Shown: piece by piece, positions 17,785 to 28,760 of the stretch
Position numbering within the stretch: the stretch's first letter is position 1
Layout: every line of letters starts with the position of its first letter
Made by a program: the position numbers and the translations under genes
The notes under the pieces: generated by a model
Database searches by the model: none
Told to the model about the DNA's origin: nothing
Seen by the model: only the letters and a program-made list of their open reading frames with translations
Assembly: GCA_965208065.1 (NCBI GenBank)
Contig: OZ242313.1
Span: 3,720,001 to 3,784,000 of the forward strand
Source: Bin103 sp002238925
GTDB taxonomy: Bacteria; Spirochaetota; Spirochaetia; SZUA-6; Bin103
Length of the DNA stretch: 64,000 bases
Reading direction: 5' to 3'

Positions 17785-18969
17785 TTACTCCGCCACCAGC
17801 AGGTCGCCCCGCCACCACACCATCCGCACCCGGTCACCGGCGCCGAGCAGGCCATAGAGGACTCCGCTGTCGTTCATACCCAGGGTAACGTAACCGAGTC
17901 CGGTCTCGTCCAACACCCATTGGCGGCGCACCACCACCTGTCCGCTCCGGCCCAGCACCAGCAGCGAGCGCGTCCGTTCGTCCTCGCGCCGGGTCAGAAA
18001 CAGCAGCCCGTCCGCGGTCACGCCGAGCGGGTGGTACTGCGGCCCGGCCAGCTCCCCGCTGCCAACATCGGCCGCTCCGCGCAGCCGCCCGGTGTCCGGC
18101 ACGTCGAACGACGCCACCACGCTGCGCGATGCCACGTCGTACAGGCGCACCCCGGGAACCGCACCGCCGCTGCTGCCGCCGCTGCCGTCGTCGTCGGCGT
18201 CCTGCTGCCAAGCCTCCACGAATACCAGCAGCCGCCGCTGCGCCACCAGCGGCAGCAAATCGCGTACCACCAGCGCCGGCTCGTCGCCCAGCCGCCCGGC
18301 GTGCGCCAGCTCCAGCCGGTCCTGCAGGCGGCCGTCGCCGTCGTACCAGTAGGTAATCCACTGCTCGGGAGTCCGCGCCGTTACCACCAGCGTGTCGTCG
18401 GCCATCACCGTCAACCGCTCCACGAACGGGAACGGCGCGCCGCCCCTGCCCTCGCGACCGATCGCGTCCAGGTAGCTGCCGTCCGGGCCGAACCGCTTGA
18501 CCAAGTGTCCGTCCACCACCAGTATCCGCTGCCGGTTGTCCACCGCGATGTGGCTCAGTTCGCGAAAGCGGTGCGGCACGGCGGTGCGCGTGGCAACGCC
18601 ATTGCCGCCCGCGGCCAGACCCACCGGACCCGGATTCCGATCCGGGTCGTAGATCAGCAGCAGCAGGTCGCCGTGCGACGAGAGCTGCATCACCTTGCGC
18701 GCATTGCCGTTGGCTACGTAGAACAGGCCGTCGCGCATCGCAACCCGCGTCGCGTGCGGCGCGGGCGCACCGGCGACCCGAACCAGGTCCAACTGCTCGT
18801 CGAGCGGCCCGACGCCGAGGCGGAACAGTTCGTCGCCGATCAGTTCCGCCGGCATCCGGCTGCCGCACGACCCCAACACCGCCATGCCGGCGACACCGGC
18901 GGCGGCGACAAGGACGCGGAGCAGCACGGCGCGGCGGCCGGCCGCGAGGGTGCCGGACACAACCGTCAT
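17785..18969 (-). CDS. Putative lipoprotein with beta-propeller-like repeats
   Basis: About 394 residues, function unknown. An N-terminal signal ends in a lipobox, VLGSCGS, so the mature protein should be lipid-anchored. The rest is rich in short beta-type segments recurring with a loose period (for example DGLFYVANGNARKV, QRILVVDGHLVKRF, DTLVVTARTPEQW, DGLLFLTRRED), as in NHL-like propellers. Several in-frame Met codons exist at the 5' end; I chose the ATG at 18969 because AGGA lies 8 nt before it, with a longer form from 18990 possible. It is divergent from secA over about 90 nt and directly precedes nnrD. Confidence 0.75.
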   Translation of the reverse strand: MTVVSGTLAAGRRAVLLRVLVAAAGVAGMAVLGSCGSRMPAELIGDELFRLGVGPLDEQLDLVRVAGAPAPHATRVAMRDGLFYVANGNARKVMQLSSHGDLLLLIYDPDRNPGPVGLAAGGNGVATRTAVPHRFRELSHIAVDNRQRILVVDGHLVKRFGPDGSYLDAIGREGRGGAPFPFVERLTVMADDTLVVTARTPEQWITYWYDGDGRLQDRLELAHAGRLGDEPALVVRDLLPLVAQRRLLVFVEAWQQDADDDGSGGSSGGAVPGVRLYDVASRSVVASFDVPDTGRLRGAADVGSGELAGPQYHPLGVTADGLLFLTRREDERTRSLLVLGRSGQVVVRRQWVLDETGLGYVTLGMNDSGVLYGLLGAGDRVRMVWWRGDLLVAE

Positions 18970-19061
18970 CCTGGTCATCCTACGGAGCATGCCCGGTTGC
19001 CGACAAGCTCCCTTGGCAACGCGAGTAGACCGGCGCCGACGGCGCAAAGTACATTGCGCGC

Positions 19062-21862
<2,801 letters not shown>

Positions 21863-21866
<4 letters not shown>

Positions 21867-21891
21867 ACGGCGCCGGCCCGGCGCCGTTCAG
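21863..21891. terminator. Bidirectional hairpin between secA and the M23 peptidase gene
   Basis: A perfect 14-bp inverted repeat, CTGAACGGCGCCGG and its complement around a single C, overlaps the secA stop codon. It lies between two convergent genes, so it can act for both strands. No run of T follows on either side, so it may instead stabilise mRNA ends or work together with Rho. Confidence 0.6.
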
Positions 21892-21896
21892 CGCGG

Positions 21897-22964
21897 TCAG
21901 CGCAACCCGGGAATCAAGTCGGCCGGGTTGAGATGGAGTTGTCCGCGGCGCAACTCGAAGTGCAGGTGGGGGCCGGTGGAACGGCCCGTCGAGCCAATCG
22001 CGCCGATCGATTCACCGCCGCTCACGCCCTCGCCGCGCGCTACGTAGATGCGGCTCAGGTGCGCGTACAGCGAAGAGTAGCCGGCGAAGTGGGCCACAAT
22101 GATGTACTTGCCAAGCACGCCGTTCGATCCCACCGCGGCGACCCGGCCGTCCTGCACCGAGTACACGCGGGTGCCATGCGGCGCGGCGATGTCGACACCG
22201 CGATGCTGGCGCCAGCCGCCGCCGAACGGATCGCGGCGCGGGCCAAACCGGGAACTGACCCAGCCGGTCCTGGCCGGACGCTGGAATGCGGTGCCGGTCG
22301 CCAGGCTCAACTCTCGTCCAGAGTGCTGAACCCCGGGAAAGAACAGCTCCATGGAAGCGGTCAGCTCCTCGCGGGCGATATCGTTGGTGCGCAACACCGC
22401 GTCCGGCAACACGCCGTGCTCCTGGCTCAACTGGTCGAGATCGGACACCGCCAGGTAGATGCCGTTCTGGTTGGGCACCCGGATCATCTCGCCGATGTCC
22501 AGCCGGTGCACGCCCATACCGGCGGTGCGGTTCAGCGACGCCACGGTATCGAGGCTCAGCCCGAACCGGTGCGCGATGCCGCTCATGGTGTCGCCTTTCC
22601 GCACCCGGTACTGCTTGATGTCGAGAATCATCGCCGCCACGTCCATGCCGCCGCCGTGGCCGCCAGCCGCCACCGAGGAGCGCTCCGCCAACTGCCCCGC
22701 GGCTTCGTTCAGCGATTCGAGCTCCAGGGTCTGCATCCACTCGTTCGGGTAGTACAGATATTCCTGCCGGTCGTACAGCGGCTCCGCGGCGGGGCCGGGC
22801 AGTACCGCCTGCACCAGCACGACGGCGGCCGCGGCTATCACCACGACCCCTGTCCAGCCGGCGCGGCGGGGCCAGTTGCGGCGGGCGCGATTAAGGGACC
22901 TTAATCGGACATTGCGTACATGTTGCTCAGTCCAGATATTCCTGCGGGTCGACATGCGTTCCAT
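21897..22964 (-). CDS. LysM and M23 peptidase-domain protein
   Basis: Probable cell-wall endopeptidase. 355 residues: a hydrophobic anchor (about 40-58), one clear LysM motif (YRVRKGDTMSGIAHRFGLS, about 118-160), then an M23 domain with RFGPRRDPF, the metal ligands HRGVDIAAPHG and HLHFEL. It presumably acts in the periplasm. The ATG at 22964 (or 22955, three codons on) overlaps the preceding M23 gene by 38 nt. It is the last gene of the long minus-strand series. The 18-bp palindrome at 22889-22906 falls inside its first 30 codons. Confidence 0.88.
   Translation of the reverse strand: MERMSTRRNIWTEQHVRNVRLRSLNRARRNWPRRAGWTGVVVIAAAAVVLVQAVLPGPAAEPLYDRQEYLYYPNEWMQTLELESLNEAAGQLAERSSVAAGGHGGGMDVAAMILDIKQYRVRKGDTMSGIAHRFGLSLDTVASLNRTAGMGVHRLDIGEMIRVPNQNGIYLAVSDLDQLSQEHGVLPDAVLRTNDIAREELTASMELFFPGVQHSGRELSLATGTAFQRPARTGWVSSRFGPRRDPFGGGWRQHRGVDIAAPHGTRVYSVQDGRVAAVGSNGVLGKYIIVAHFAGYSSLYAHLSRIYVARGEGVSGGESIGAIGSTGRSTGPHLHFELRRGQLHLNPADLIPGLR
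22889..22906. repeat. 18-bp perfect palindrome near the start of the M23 gene
   Basis: GATTAAGGGACCTTAATC: two 8-bp arms around GA. It is conspicuously A+T-rich for this genome and lies about 60 nt inside the second M23 peptidase gene. It has the form of a dimeric repressor site, but there is no direct evidence of binding. A single half site, CCTTAATC, occurs upstream of rho near 2349-2356. Confidence 0.5.
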
Positions 22965-24186
22965 TCAAAAATATCGAAAAATGAAGATGGTTGCCGGTAC
23001 TATAACCGGTATTTCCCATCTCGCCAAGTTGTTGTCCTTGGCGAACGCGATCGCCCTGCGAGACATGCGTTCTCGCCAGATGTGCGTACAGGGTCTGGAA
23101 GCCGTCCGGGTGCCGCATGATGACGTAGCGCCCGTAATTCCCATTGTAACCGACCGATGCCACGGAGCCGCTCATCGAGGCAAGTACCGGGGTGCCCGGC
23201 CCATTTGCAATGTCGATTCCGTTGTGGAACTTGCGCAACCCGGTGAATGGATCATTGCGGTACCCGTACGGCGACGAGAGGCCGCCCCGCGCGGGCGCGA
23301 TGAAGAGCTGTCCAAGCACGCGATTGCGCACGTTCTCGCTCAGCCCGGCACCGGGAATCAGCAGAATCTGGCCTGGCGTAATGACCGAGCTCGCCACGTC
23401 ATTGACATCCAGGATGGCATCCAGACTTACCCCGTGGCGGCCCGCTATGCGGCTCAAATTGTCGCCGCGGCGCACCGTATATCGTATCCCGGAGTGGCTC
23501 GGGATGACCAGCTCGAGGCCTTCCTTCATGTCGCGCTCGCGGCGCAACTCGTTGAAGCTGATTATGGTATCCAGGGTAACGTCGAAACGCTCCGCGATGG
23601 CACCGAGAGTGTCGCCTGACGCAACCTGGTAGCGGCGGAACTGCACACCGCCGTCGGCGTACGCGGCGGCCGCCCCGGCCACCGGCATTACCTGCTCGCC
23701 GCCGGCCGCTCCGAGGCTCAGGAGCGTGTCGATAAGCGCCTTCTGCACGTGCCCGTCCGGCGGCAGCAGCGCGGCCGCCGCGCCGGCGCGGTCGCGGACC
23801 GCGCCACCCGCGGGTGCGAAGTAGAGCAGCAGCCCGACGGCGACAGCGCCGAGCGCGATCAGCGCCGCCGGCAGCAGGAGCGGGCGCACGCCACGCGCCA
23901 CCACGCGCGCCGCAGCCGCGCGGACCGACTCCCACAGATCGCCGGCCGCGTCGGCCCATCGGGCGCCTTCGGCGGACGGCGGGAGCACCACCGACAGCGC
24001 GGCGCCGGCGCCCGGCAACGGGGCCGAGACAGCCGCGCTGGTGCTCAGTCCCTTGACCTGAACTCGCTTGTGGCGGCGTGGATGCTGATTGTGGAGCGCC
24101 AAATGGCTGCCGTGGCGGCCCCGGTGGCGACCCCTGCGCCGCGCTACCCGCTGGCCACGCAACGCGTGCTGAGCGTATTCCCGCAT
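22927..24186 (-). CDS. M23 peptidase with two LysM domains
   Basis: Probable peptidoglycan endopeptidase, 419 residues. A basic N-terminal ~45 residues (His/Arg rich) and a low-complexity stretch precede one membrane anchor (LLLPAALIALGAVAVGLLLY). Two LysM repeats follow (YQVASGDTLGAIAERFDVT and YTVRRGDNLSRIAGRHGVS), then the M23 domain with SPYGYRNDPFTG, HNGIDIANGPG and NHLHFSI. The domain plan resembles spirochaetal paired LysM/M23 genes. It lies 34 nt after the small membrane-protein gene, at the tail of the flagellar series. Confidence 0.88.
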   Translation of the reverse strand: MREYAQHALRGQRVARRRGRHRGRHGSHLALHNQHPRRHKRVQVKGLSTSAAVSAPLPGAGAALSVVLPPSAEGARWADAAGDLWESVRAAAARVVARGVRPLLLPAALIALGAVAVGLLLYFAPAGGAVRDRAGAAAALLPPDGHVQKALIDTLLSLGAAGGEQVMPVAGAAAAYADGGVQFRRYQVASGDTLGAIAERFDVTLDTIISFNELRRERDMKEGLELVIPSHSGIRYTVRRGDNLSRIAGRHGVSLDAILDVNDVASSVITPGQILLIPGAGLSENVRNRVLGQLFIAPARGGLSSPYGYRNDPFTGLRKFHNGIDIANGPGTPVLASMSGSVASVGYNGNYGRYVIMRHPDGFQTLYAHLARTHVSQGDRVRQGQQLGEMGNTGYSTGNHLHFSIFLNGTHVDPQEYLD

Positions 24187-24220
24187 TCACTCTGCATATC
24201 GACAACTCGAACGCTTGCCA

Positions 24221-24634
24221 TTACCGCGGTTGGTCGGGAACGCCCTCGGCGAGACTGACAATCAACTCCACCTCGCCCGGGCTGGTGGCGAGATGATCGA
24301 CAATCGCGGCGTTGGACATGCCCAAGCGCCGCAGGCGCAACACCTGCGCCCGCCGGTCCGTGGGCGGCTGCGAACGCGGAGCAGCCGGCTCGGCGCCGCC
24401 GTCCTCGCTGCCGAGCAGCTCATGGATCCGGCGTACGCCGTCTTCCAACAACGCCACGTTGCGTTCTGTTGTGCCATTCAATTCGGCAATCAGGCCGGCA
24501 ACTTCGGTGCGCAACTCGGACGCGATGTCGGATGCGTTCATGCGGCGCATGACCGCGCGTCTCAGGAGCAGGTAGAGAACCACGAATCCAACTGCTTGCA
24601 GCACCAGAAGAGCGATCACCATCGGTCCCGCCAC
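24221..24634 (-). CDS. Small membrane-anchored protein with C-terminal helix-turn-helix-like segment
   Basis: 137 residues, function unknown. An N-terminal span (MVIALLVLQAVGFVVLYLLL) is followed by a coiled-coil-like region (about 30-75) and a C-terminal segment, RAQVLRLRRLGMSNAAIVDH, that reads like a short helix-turn-helix. Proteins of this plan are commonly found next to flagellar sigma factors in spirochaetes and in gammaproteobacteria (DUF2802-like); that comparison is from memory. The start is GTG at 24634 or ATG at 24622. It follows whiG by 13 nt. Confidence 0.72.
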   Translation of the reverse strand: MAGPMVIALLVLQAVGFVVLYLLLRRAVMRRMNASDIASELRTEVAGLIAELNGTTERNVALLEDGVRRIHELLGSEDGGAEPAAPRSQPPTDRRAQVLRLRRLGMSNAAIVDHLATSPGEVELIVSLAEGVPDQPR

Positions 24635-24647
24635 CGTGCCTGCGCGG

Positions 24648-25460
24648 TCAGCTGATTCCGCGCTTCAGGTTGGTCAGTTTGGCGCGCAAACGGATAATCG
24701 CCTTGGTGTGCAGCTGGGACACGCGCGACTCGGTGACCTGCAGAACTTCGCCGATCTCGCGCAACGTCAAGTCCTCGTAGTAGTAGAGCGCCAGGACACG
24801 CTGTTCCTTGGCCGGCAACTCCTGCAGAGCCTCCAGCATGACGCGCTTGACCTCGTCCCGTTCGGCAATCGAGTCGGGATTCAGACTGGACGGCGACTCA
24901 ATGCTCTCGGCAATCGAGATGCGGTCGCTGTCTTCGCTGTTGTAGCGCAGATCGTTCAGCGACATCACCGCGGTACTGCTGATCTTCAGGAGCAGATCCC
25001 GAAACTCCTTGATGGTCAGGTTCATCTCGCGGGCAATCTCGACGTCGGTCGCCGAGCGGCCCAGCGTCGCTTCCAATTCGCGCACCGTATCTTCCACTTC
25101 GCGCGCCTTCTGGCGAACCGATCGCGGCACCCAGTCGCTGCTGCGCAACTCGTCGAAGATGGCCCCCCGGATACGGGTCACCGCGTAAGTCTTGAACTTG
25201 ACGTGCTTGGACGGGTCGAATTTCTCGATTGCATCGAACAGCCCGAATACGCCATACCCTACCAGGTCGTCGAATTCGACACTGCCGGGCATCCGGATCG
25301 CCACCTTGCCAGCAACGTATTTCACCAACGGCGCGTACTGGCGCACGAAATAGTCGCGGATACCTTGATCCTTGCAGCTTCGATAGCTGCTCCAAAGCTG
25401 TTCTTCGGTTGCCTGGCTCAGCGGCCCCGCCAAACTCCGCTCCCGGGTTTCAGGCGACAT
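24648..25460 (-). CDS. whiG: RNA polymerase sigma factor, FliA/WhiG family
   Basis: Alternative sigma factor (sigma-28 group) that normally directs late flagellar and motility genes. 270 residues: region 2 (FDDLVGYGVFGLFDAIEKFD and KFKTYAVTRIRGAIFDELR), region 3, and region 4 (LTLREIGEVLQVTESRVSQL). All regions look intact. It closes the export-gene series after flhF, but an 83-nt gap with its own promoter-like sequence separates the two. In Borrelia and Treponema a fleN/ylxH gene lies between; none is here. No anti-sigma FlgM is seen nearby. Confidence 0.95.
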   Translation of the reverse strand: MSPETRERSLAGPLSQATEEQLWSSYRSCKDQGIRDYFVRQYAPLVKYVAGKVAIRMPGSVEFDDLVGYGVFGLFDAIEKFDPSKHVKFKTYAVTRIRGAIFDELRSSDWVPRSVRQKAREVEDTVRELEATLGRSATDVEIAREMNLTIKEFRDLLLKISSTAVMSLNDLRYNSEDSDRISIAESIESPSSLNPDSIAERDEVKRVMLEALQELPAKEQRVLALYYYEDLTLREIGEVLQVTESRVSQLHTKAIIRLRAKLTNLKRGIS

Positions 25461-25471
25461 GTCGTACCGGC

Positions 25472-25500
25472 AGCGTAGGTGATTTCACGAATCGGGTCAA
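25472..25500 (-). promoter_or_regulatory. Candidate whiG promoter
   Basis: On the minus strand TTGACC (25500-25495), 17 nt, TACGCT (25477-25472), 11 nt before the whiG ATG. It lies in the 83-nt gap where fleN would be expected. The -35 is good, the -10 weak. It would let the sigma factor be made apart from the fli operon. Confidence 0.4.
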
Positions 25501-25543
25501 CATCCCGAGCCGCCACGTTGACGTGCGACCGGCGAACGATGAT

Positions 25544-26794
25544 TCAATTTTCACCGGCAACCTCCACGGCTGTGCCGGACGGCGCTGCGCGGCCGTTTGG
25601 TGCGGCGCGTTCGCCGAACTCCTGCTCCAACAGCTTGCGGTCGAACCGGAACCCGTGCAGGTTCAGGAGCAGGCGGATGGTCGATGCCGGCGCGATGTCC
25701 TGCGGCACCACCTGGCCGCTGCACAGATACGACACCGGCTTGCGCGCGTCGGCGAGCGCCGATATCACGTTGCCGATCGAGCTGGTCTCGTCGAGCTTGG
25801 TCACGATCACACTGTCGTAACCGAACGGCTCGAACTGGCGCAGAATCTGGCGCAGGTCGGCGAACTTGGTGGTCGCGCTTACCACGAGCTGCGTGGTGCC
25901 GCCGCGCCCCACGGCATCAAGGACACTTCGCATCTCCGCCATCCGTGCGTAATCGGTGGGACTGCGGCCGACGGTGTCGACGAACATTATCTCGGCGTCG
26001 CTGCCGAGCGCGATCGCCTTCTTCAACTCGTCCACGGTCTCCGCGGAGGTTACCGGAATACGCATGATGTCGCCGTAGGTCTCGATCTGTTCGCGTGCTC
26101 CGATGCGGTAGTTGTCGATAGTGACGATACGCACCGGTGGCGCCAGCCCGCCGTTGCCGAGGCCGTGCAGCGCTGCCAGCTTGGCGATCGTGGTGGTCTT
26201 GCCCACCCCGGTCGGGCCGACCAGGGTGCACACGCGCGGACCGTCTGCCGGGGCGGGCCGCTGTTGCAGCGGCACAGCGATCGCCAGCTCGGCGGCCACC
26301 CGGCGCATCACGAACTGGTGCACGGCGGCCTGATCCTGGAGGCCGGAGAGCGGCAGCTCGGAGCGCACCGCGTCGATCAGACGGCCGCGCATCGGAGCCG
26401 CCAAGTCGTTGCCGGCGAGCAGCGCGCGCAGCTCGGCCAGGGCGGGATGTTCGTCGCGCTGCACGGTTACCTCCGCGCCCGGCGGCAGCGACTCGTCCAA
26501 TCGCTCGCGCAACGCCGTGACCTGATCCAGGAGGGCGCCGAGACTGGGCGCCGCCGCCCCGCGCGCGCCCGCGTTCGGCTTTCCGTCCGCCGGTTGCGGC
26601 TGTGACTCTGAGGATTCGTCCGTCTTGCCATCCACGTAACCGGTAATTTCCACCGCGGGCCGGGTAAACAACCCCAACACGCCGCCGACGCGCACCGCTT
26701 GATGCGACTGGATACAGGCGTCAGGCCCGTACCGCCGCATCATTTCGGCCAGCGCCTCCTGCGAGTTGGAACCGTGAACGGTGAAGTAGCGCAT
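25544..26794 (-). CDS. flhF: Flagellar SRP-like GTPase FlhF
   Basis: SRP-family GTPase that sets the site and number of flagella. 416 residues: an N-terminal B domain beginning MRYFTVHGSNSQEALAEMMR with the VRVGGVLGLFTRPAVEITGY signature, a variable linker, an N domain, and the G domain with P-loop GPTGVGKTTTIAKLA near 192 and FVDTVGRSP (DTxGR). FlhF normally works with the ATPase FleN; no fleN is found here. It lies 4 nt after flhA. Confidence 0.95.
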   Translation of the reverse strand: MRYFTVHGSNSQEALAEMMRRYGPDACIQSHQAVRVGGVLGLFTRPAVEITGYVDGKTDESSESQPQPADGKPNAGARGAAAPSLGALLDQVTALRERLDESLPPGAEVTVQRDEHPALAELRALLAGNDLAAPMRGRLIDAVRSELPLSGLQDQAAVHQFVMRRVAAELAIAVPLQQRPAPADGPRVCTLVGPTGVGKTTTIAKLAALHGLGNGGLAPPVRIVTIDNYRIGAREQIETYGDIMRIPVTSAETVDELKKAIALGSDAEIMFVDTVGRSPTDYARMAEMRSVLDAVGRGGTTQLVVSATTKFADLRQILRQFEPFGYDSVIVTKLDETSSIGNVISALADARKPVSYLCSGQVVPQDIAPASTIRLLLNLHGFRFDRKLLEQEFGERAAPNGRAAPSGTAVEVAGEN

Positions 26795-26798
26795 CCCG

Positions 26799-28760
26799 TC
26801 ACCGCCCCTCTGCCGCGCCGGCCGCTCCGGACGCGGCGAGGCCCGACACTTCCGCGAGGCAGCGCACGGCGCCCGCGGCCGCCACCTCGCTGGTCGCCAG
26901 ACATACCAGATCGGGCATGCGGCGCTCGGTACTGCGCTTTACCACCGCCCTTGCTTCCTCCGACGTCACCACCGCCAGCCGGCGGCCGGGCACGGCGTTC
27001 CGCCCGAGGGCGGTTGCCAGCGCCTCGATCCAGTGCCGCTGGAACTCCGTTTCGTCGCCCGGCCGTTGCGCCGCGCCGTTCTCCCTGGCCAGCAGTTCGC
27101 GCTCCAGCTCCGGCGCCAGCGTGACGACGTGCAGCACGCCCTGCTCGTCGCTGTGCTGTGCACTGATCTGGCGTCCCAGCGACCGCCGCACCCGGCGCAC
27201 CAGGAAGTCGACGTCGCGCTGCCGCCCCGCCTCGTCCGCCAGGGTCTCCAGAATGGTCACCATGTCGCGAATCGACACCCGTTCGCGCAACAGCCCGCGC
27301 AGTACCGCGCGGATTTCGCCCACCGACAGCGCCGCGGTGGCCTCCTCCACCACGGTCGGACAGGTCTCCCGCAGTTCGTCGATCATTGCACGCACTTGGT
27401 CGCGGCCCAGCAGGTCCGCCGCATGGCGCAGTACCACGGCGCTGAACTGCCCTACCAGGGTATCGGTGCAATCGCCGCCCGGGCGGCAGCGGCCGCCGCC
27501 CGCCTCGGCGCCGCGAATCTTGAACCGGTACGCGGCCGGCGGCAGTTGGAGGTTGTCGGTGATGTGCAGCGCCGGCACCTGCAGCCCCCAGTCGCGCGCC
27601 GCGCGGTCGCGCACGCCGCCCACGCCGCGCAGCAGTTCGGCGCCCGCCTCCGCCTCGGTCGCCGCCAGCAGGCCGTATCCCAACTCCAGCGAAAGGGACG
27701 GCGGCAGCGAACCGGTGGCGGCCGCGGGCGGTTGCGGCGCTGGCTCGGCGCCGGTCGCGGCTGTCCCCGGCACCGCCGCGGCGCCGTGCTCGCGCCGTCC
27801 GACCGCGCGGCCCAGGCCGGCGACGGCGGCGGCCAGCGGCAGCAGCAGCAAGGGGGGAAAGCCCGGCAACAGGGCGAGCACGGCGAGAAAGGCGGCGGTG
27901 ATGTAGAACGGCCGGTCATAGCGCCCGAGCTGCAGCGCGGCGTCGTGCCCGAACGGCTGGTCCGAGGCGGCGCGGGTTACGATGATGCCGGTGGCGGTGG
28001 AGATGAGCAGCGCCGGCAACTGCGTGACCAGCCCGTCGCCGATGGTCAGCGCGACATAGTTCTGCGCGGCCGACGCCAGGTCCTCGCCGTGCAGGCTGAT
28101 CCCAATGATGAAGCCGCCGGCCAGGTTGACCGCGGTAATGAACAGCGCCACGCGGACGTTGCCGGCCACGAACTTGGAGGCACCGTCCATGGCGCCGTAG
28201 AAGTCCGCCTGGCGCTGCAGCTCCTGCTGGCGGAGCCGCGCCTGCGCCTCGCTGAGGCGTCCGGAGCTGTACTCGGCGTCGATCGCCATCTGGCGGCCGG
28301 GCAGCGCGTCGAGCGTGAACCGTGCCGCCACCTCCGCCACCCGGGTCGAGCCCTTGGTGATTACCACCACCTGCACGGCGATGATGATGACGAAGATGAT
28401 CAGCCCGATCACCGCTCCGGCGGCGCCCGACGACCCGACCACGAAGTTGCCGAACGCGCGCACGATACGGCCGTCGAAAGCCGCGCCCTGTGACAGGATC
28501 AGGCGCGTGGAGGAGACATTGAGCGCCAGCCCGAACACGGTGGCCAACAGCAGCAGGGTGGGAAAGCTGCTGAATTCCGTGGTGTTCCGCGCGTACAGCA
28601 CGATCAGGATCACCAACAGGCTGATACCGATGTTGAGCGCCATCCCGAGGTCCAGCAGCACCGCGGGCAGCGGGATCAGCAGCATCAGCACCGCCACGCA
28701 CACGAATGCCGCCACCAGCACCTCGCCGCGCTGCCGCCAACCCGCCACCGGATTGCTCAT
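26799..28760 (-). CDS. flhA: Flagellar export gate protein FlhA
   Basis: Large membrane component of the flagellar type III export gate. 653 residues, a little short (usual about 690). The N-terminal half has about eight spans with the family signatures FPTLLLLATVFGLALNVSST and RFTLDALPGRQMAIDAEYSS, then GDGLVTQLPALLISTATGII. A low-complexity linker leads to the cytoplasmic domain, which is shorter than usual but keeps ERVSIRDMVTILETLAD and VRRSLGRQIS. It looks functional, in contrast to FlhB. The ATG overlaps the flhB stop (ATGA). Confidence 0.95.
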   Translation of the reverse strand: MSNPVAGWRQRGEVLVAAFVCVAVLMLLIPLPAVLLDLGMALNIGISLLVILIVLYARNTTEFSSFPTLLLLATVFGLALNVSSTRLILSQGAAFDGRIVRAFGNFVVGSSGAAGAVIGLIIFVIIIAVQVVVITKGSTRVAEVAARFTLDALPGRQMAIDAEYSSGRLSEAQARLRQQELQRQADFYGAMDGASKFVAGNVRVALFITAVNLAGGFIIGISLHGEDLASAAQNYVALTIGDGLVTQLPALLISTATGIIVTRAASDQPFGHDAALQLGRYDRPFYITAAFLAVLALLPGFPPLLLLPLAAAVAGLGRAVGRREHGAAAVPGTAATGAEPAPQPPAAATGSLPPSLSLELGYGLLAATEAEAGAELLRGVGGVRDRAARDWGLQVPALHITDNLQLPPAAYRFKIRGAEAGGGRCRPGGDCTDTLVGQFSAVVLRHAADLLGRDQVRAMIDELRETCPTVVEEATAALSVGEIRAVLRGLLRERVSIRDMVTILETLADEAGRQRDVDFLVRRVRRSLGRQISAQHSDEQGVLHVVTLAPELERELLARENGAAQRPGDETEFQRHWIEALATALGRNAVPGRRLAVVTSEEARAVVKRSTERRMPDLVCLATSEVAAAGAVRCLAEVSGLAASGAAGAAEGR

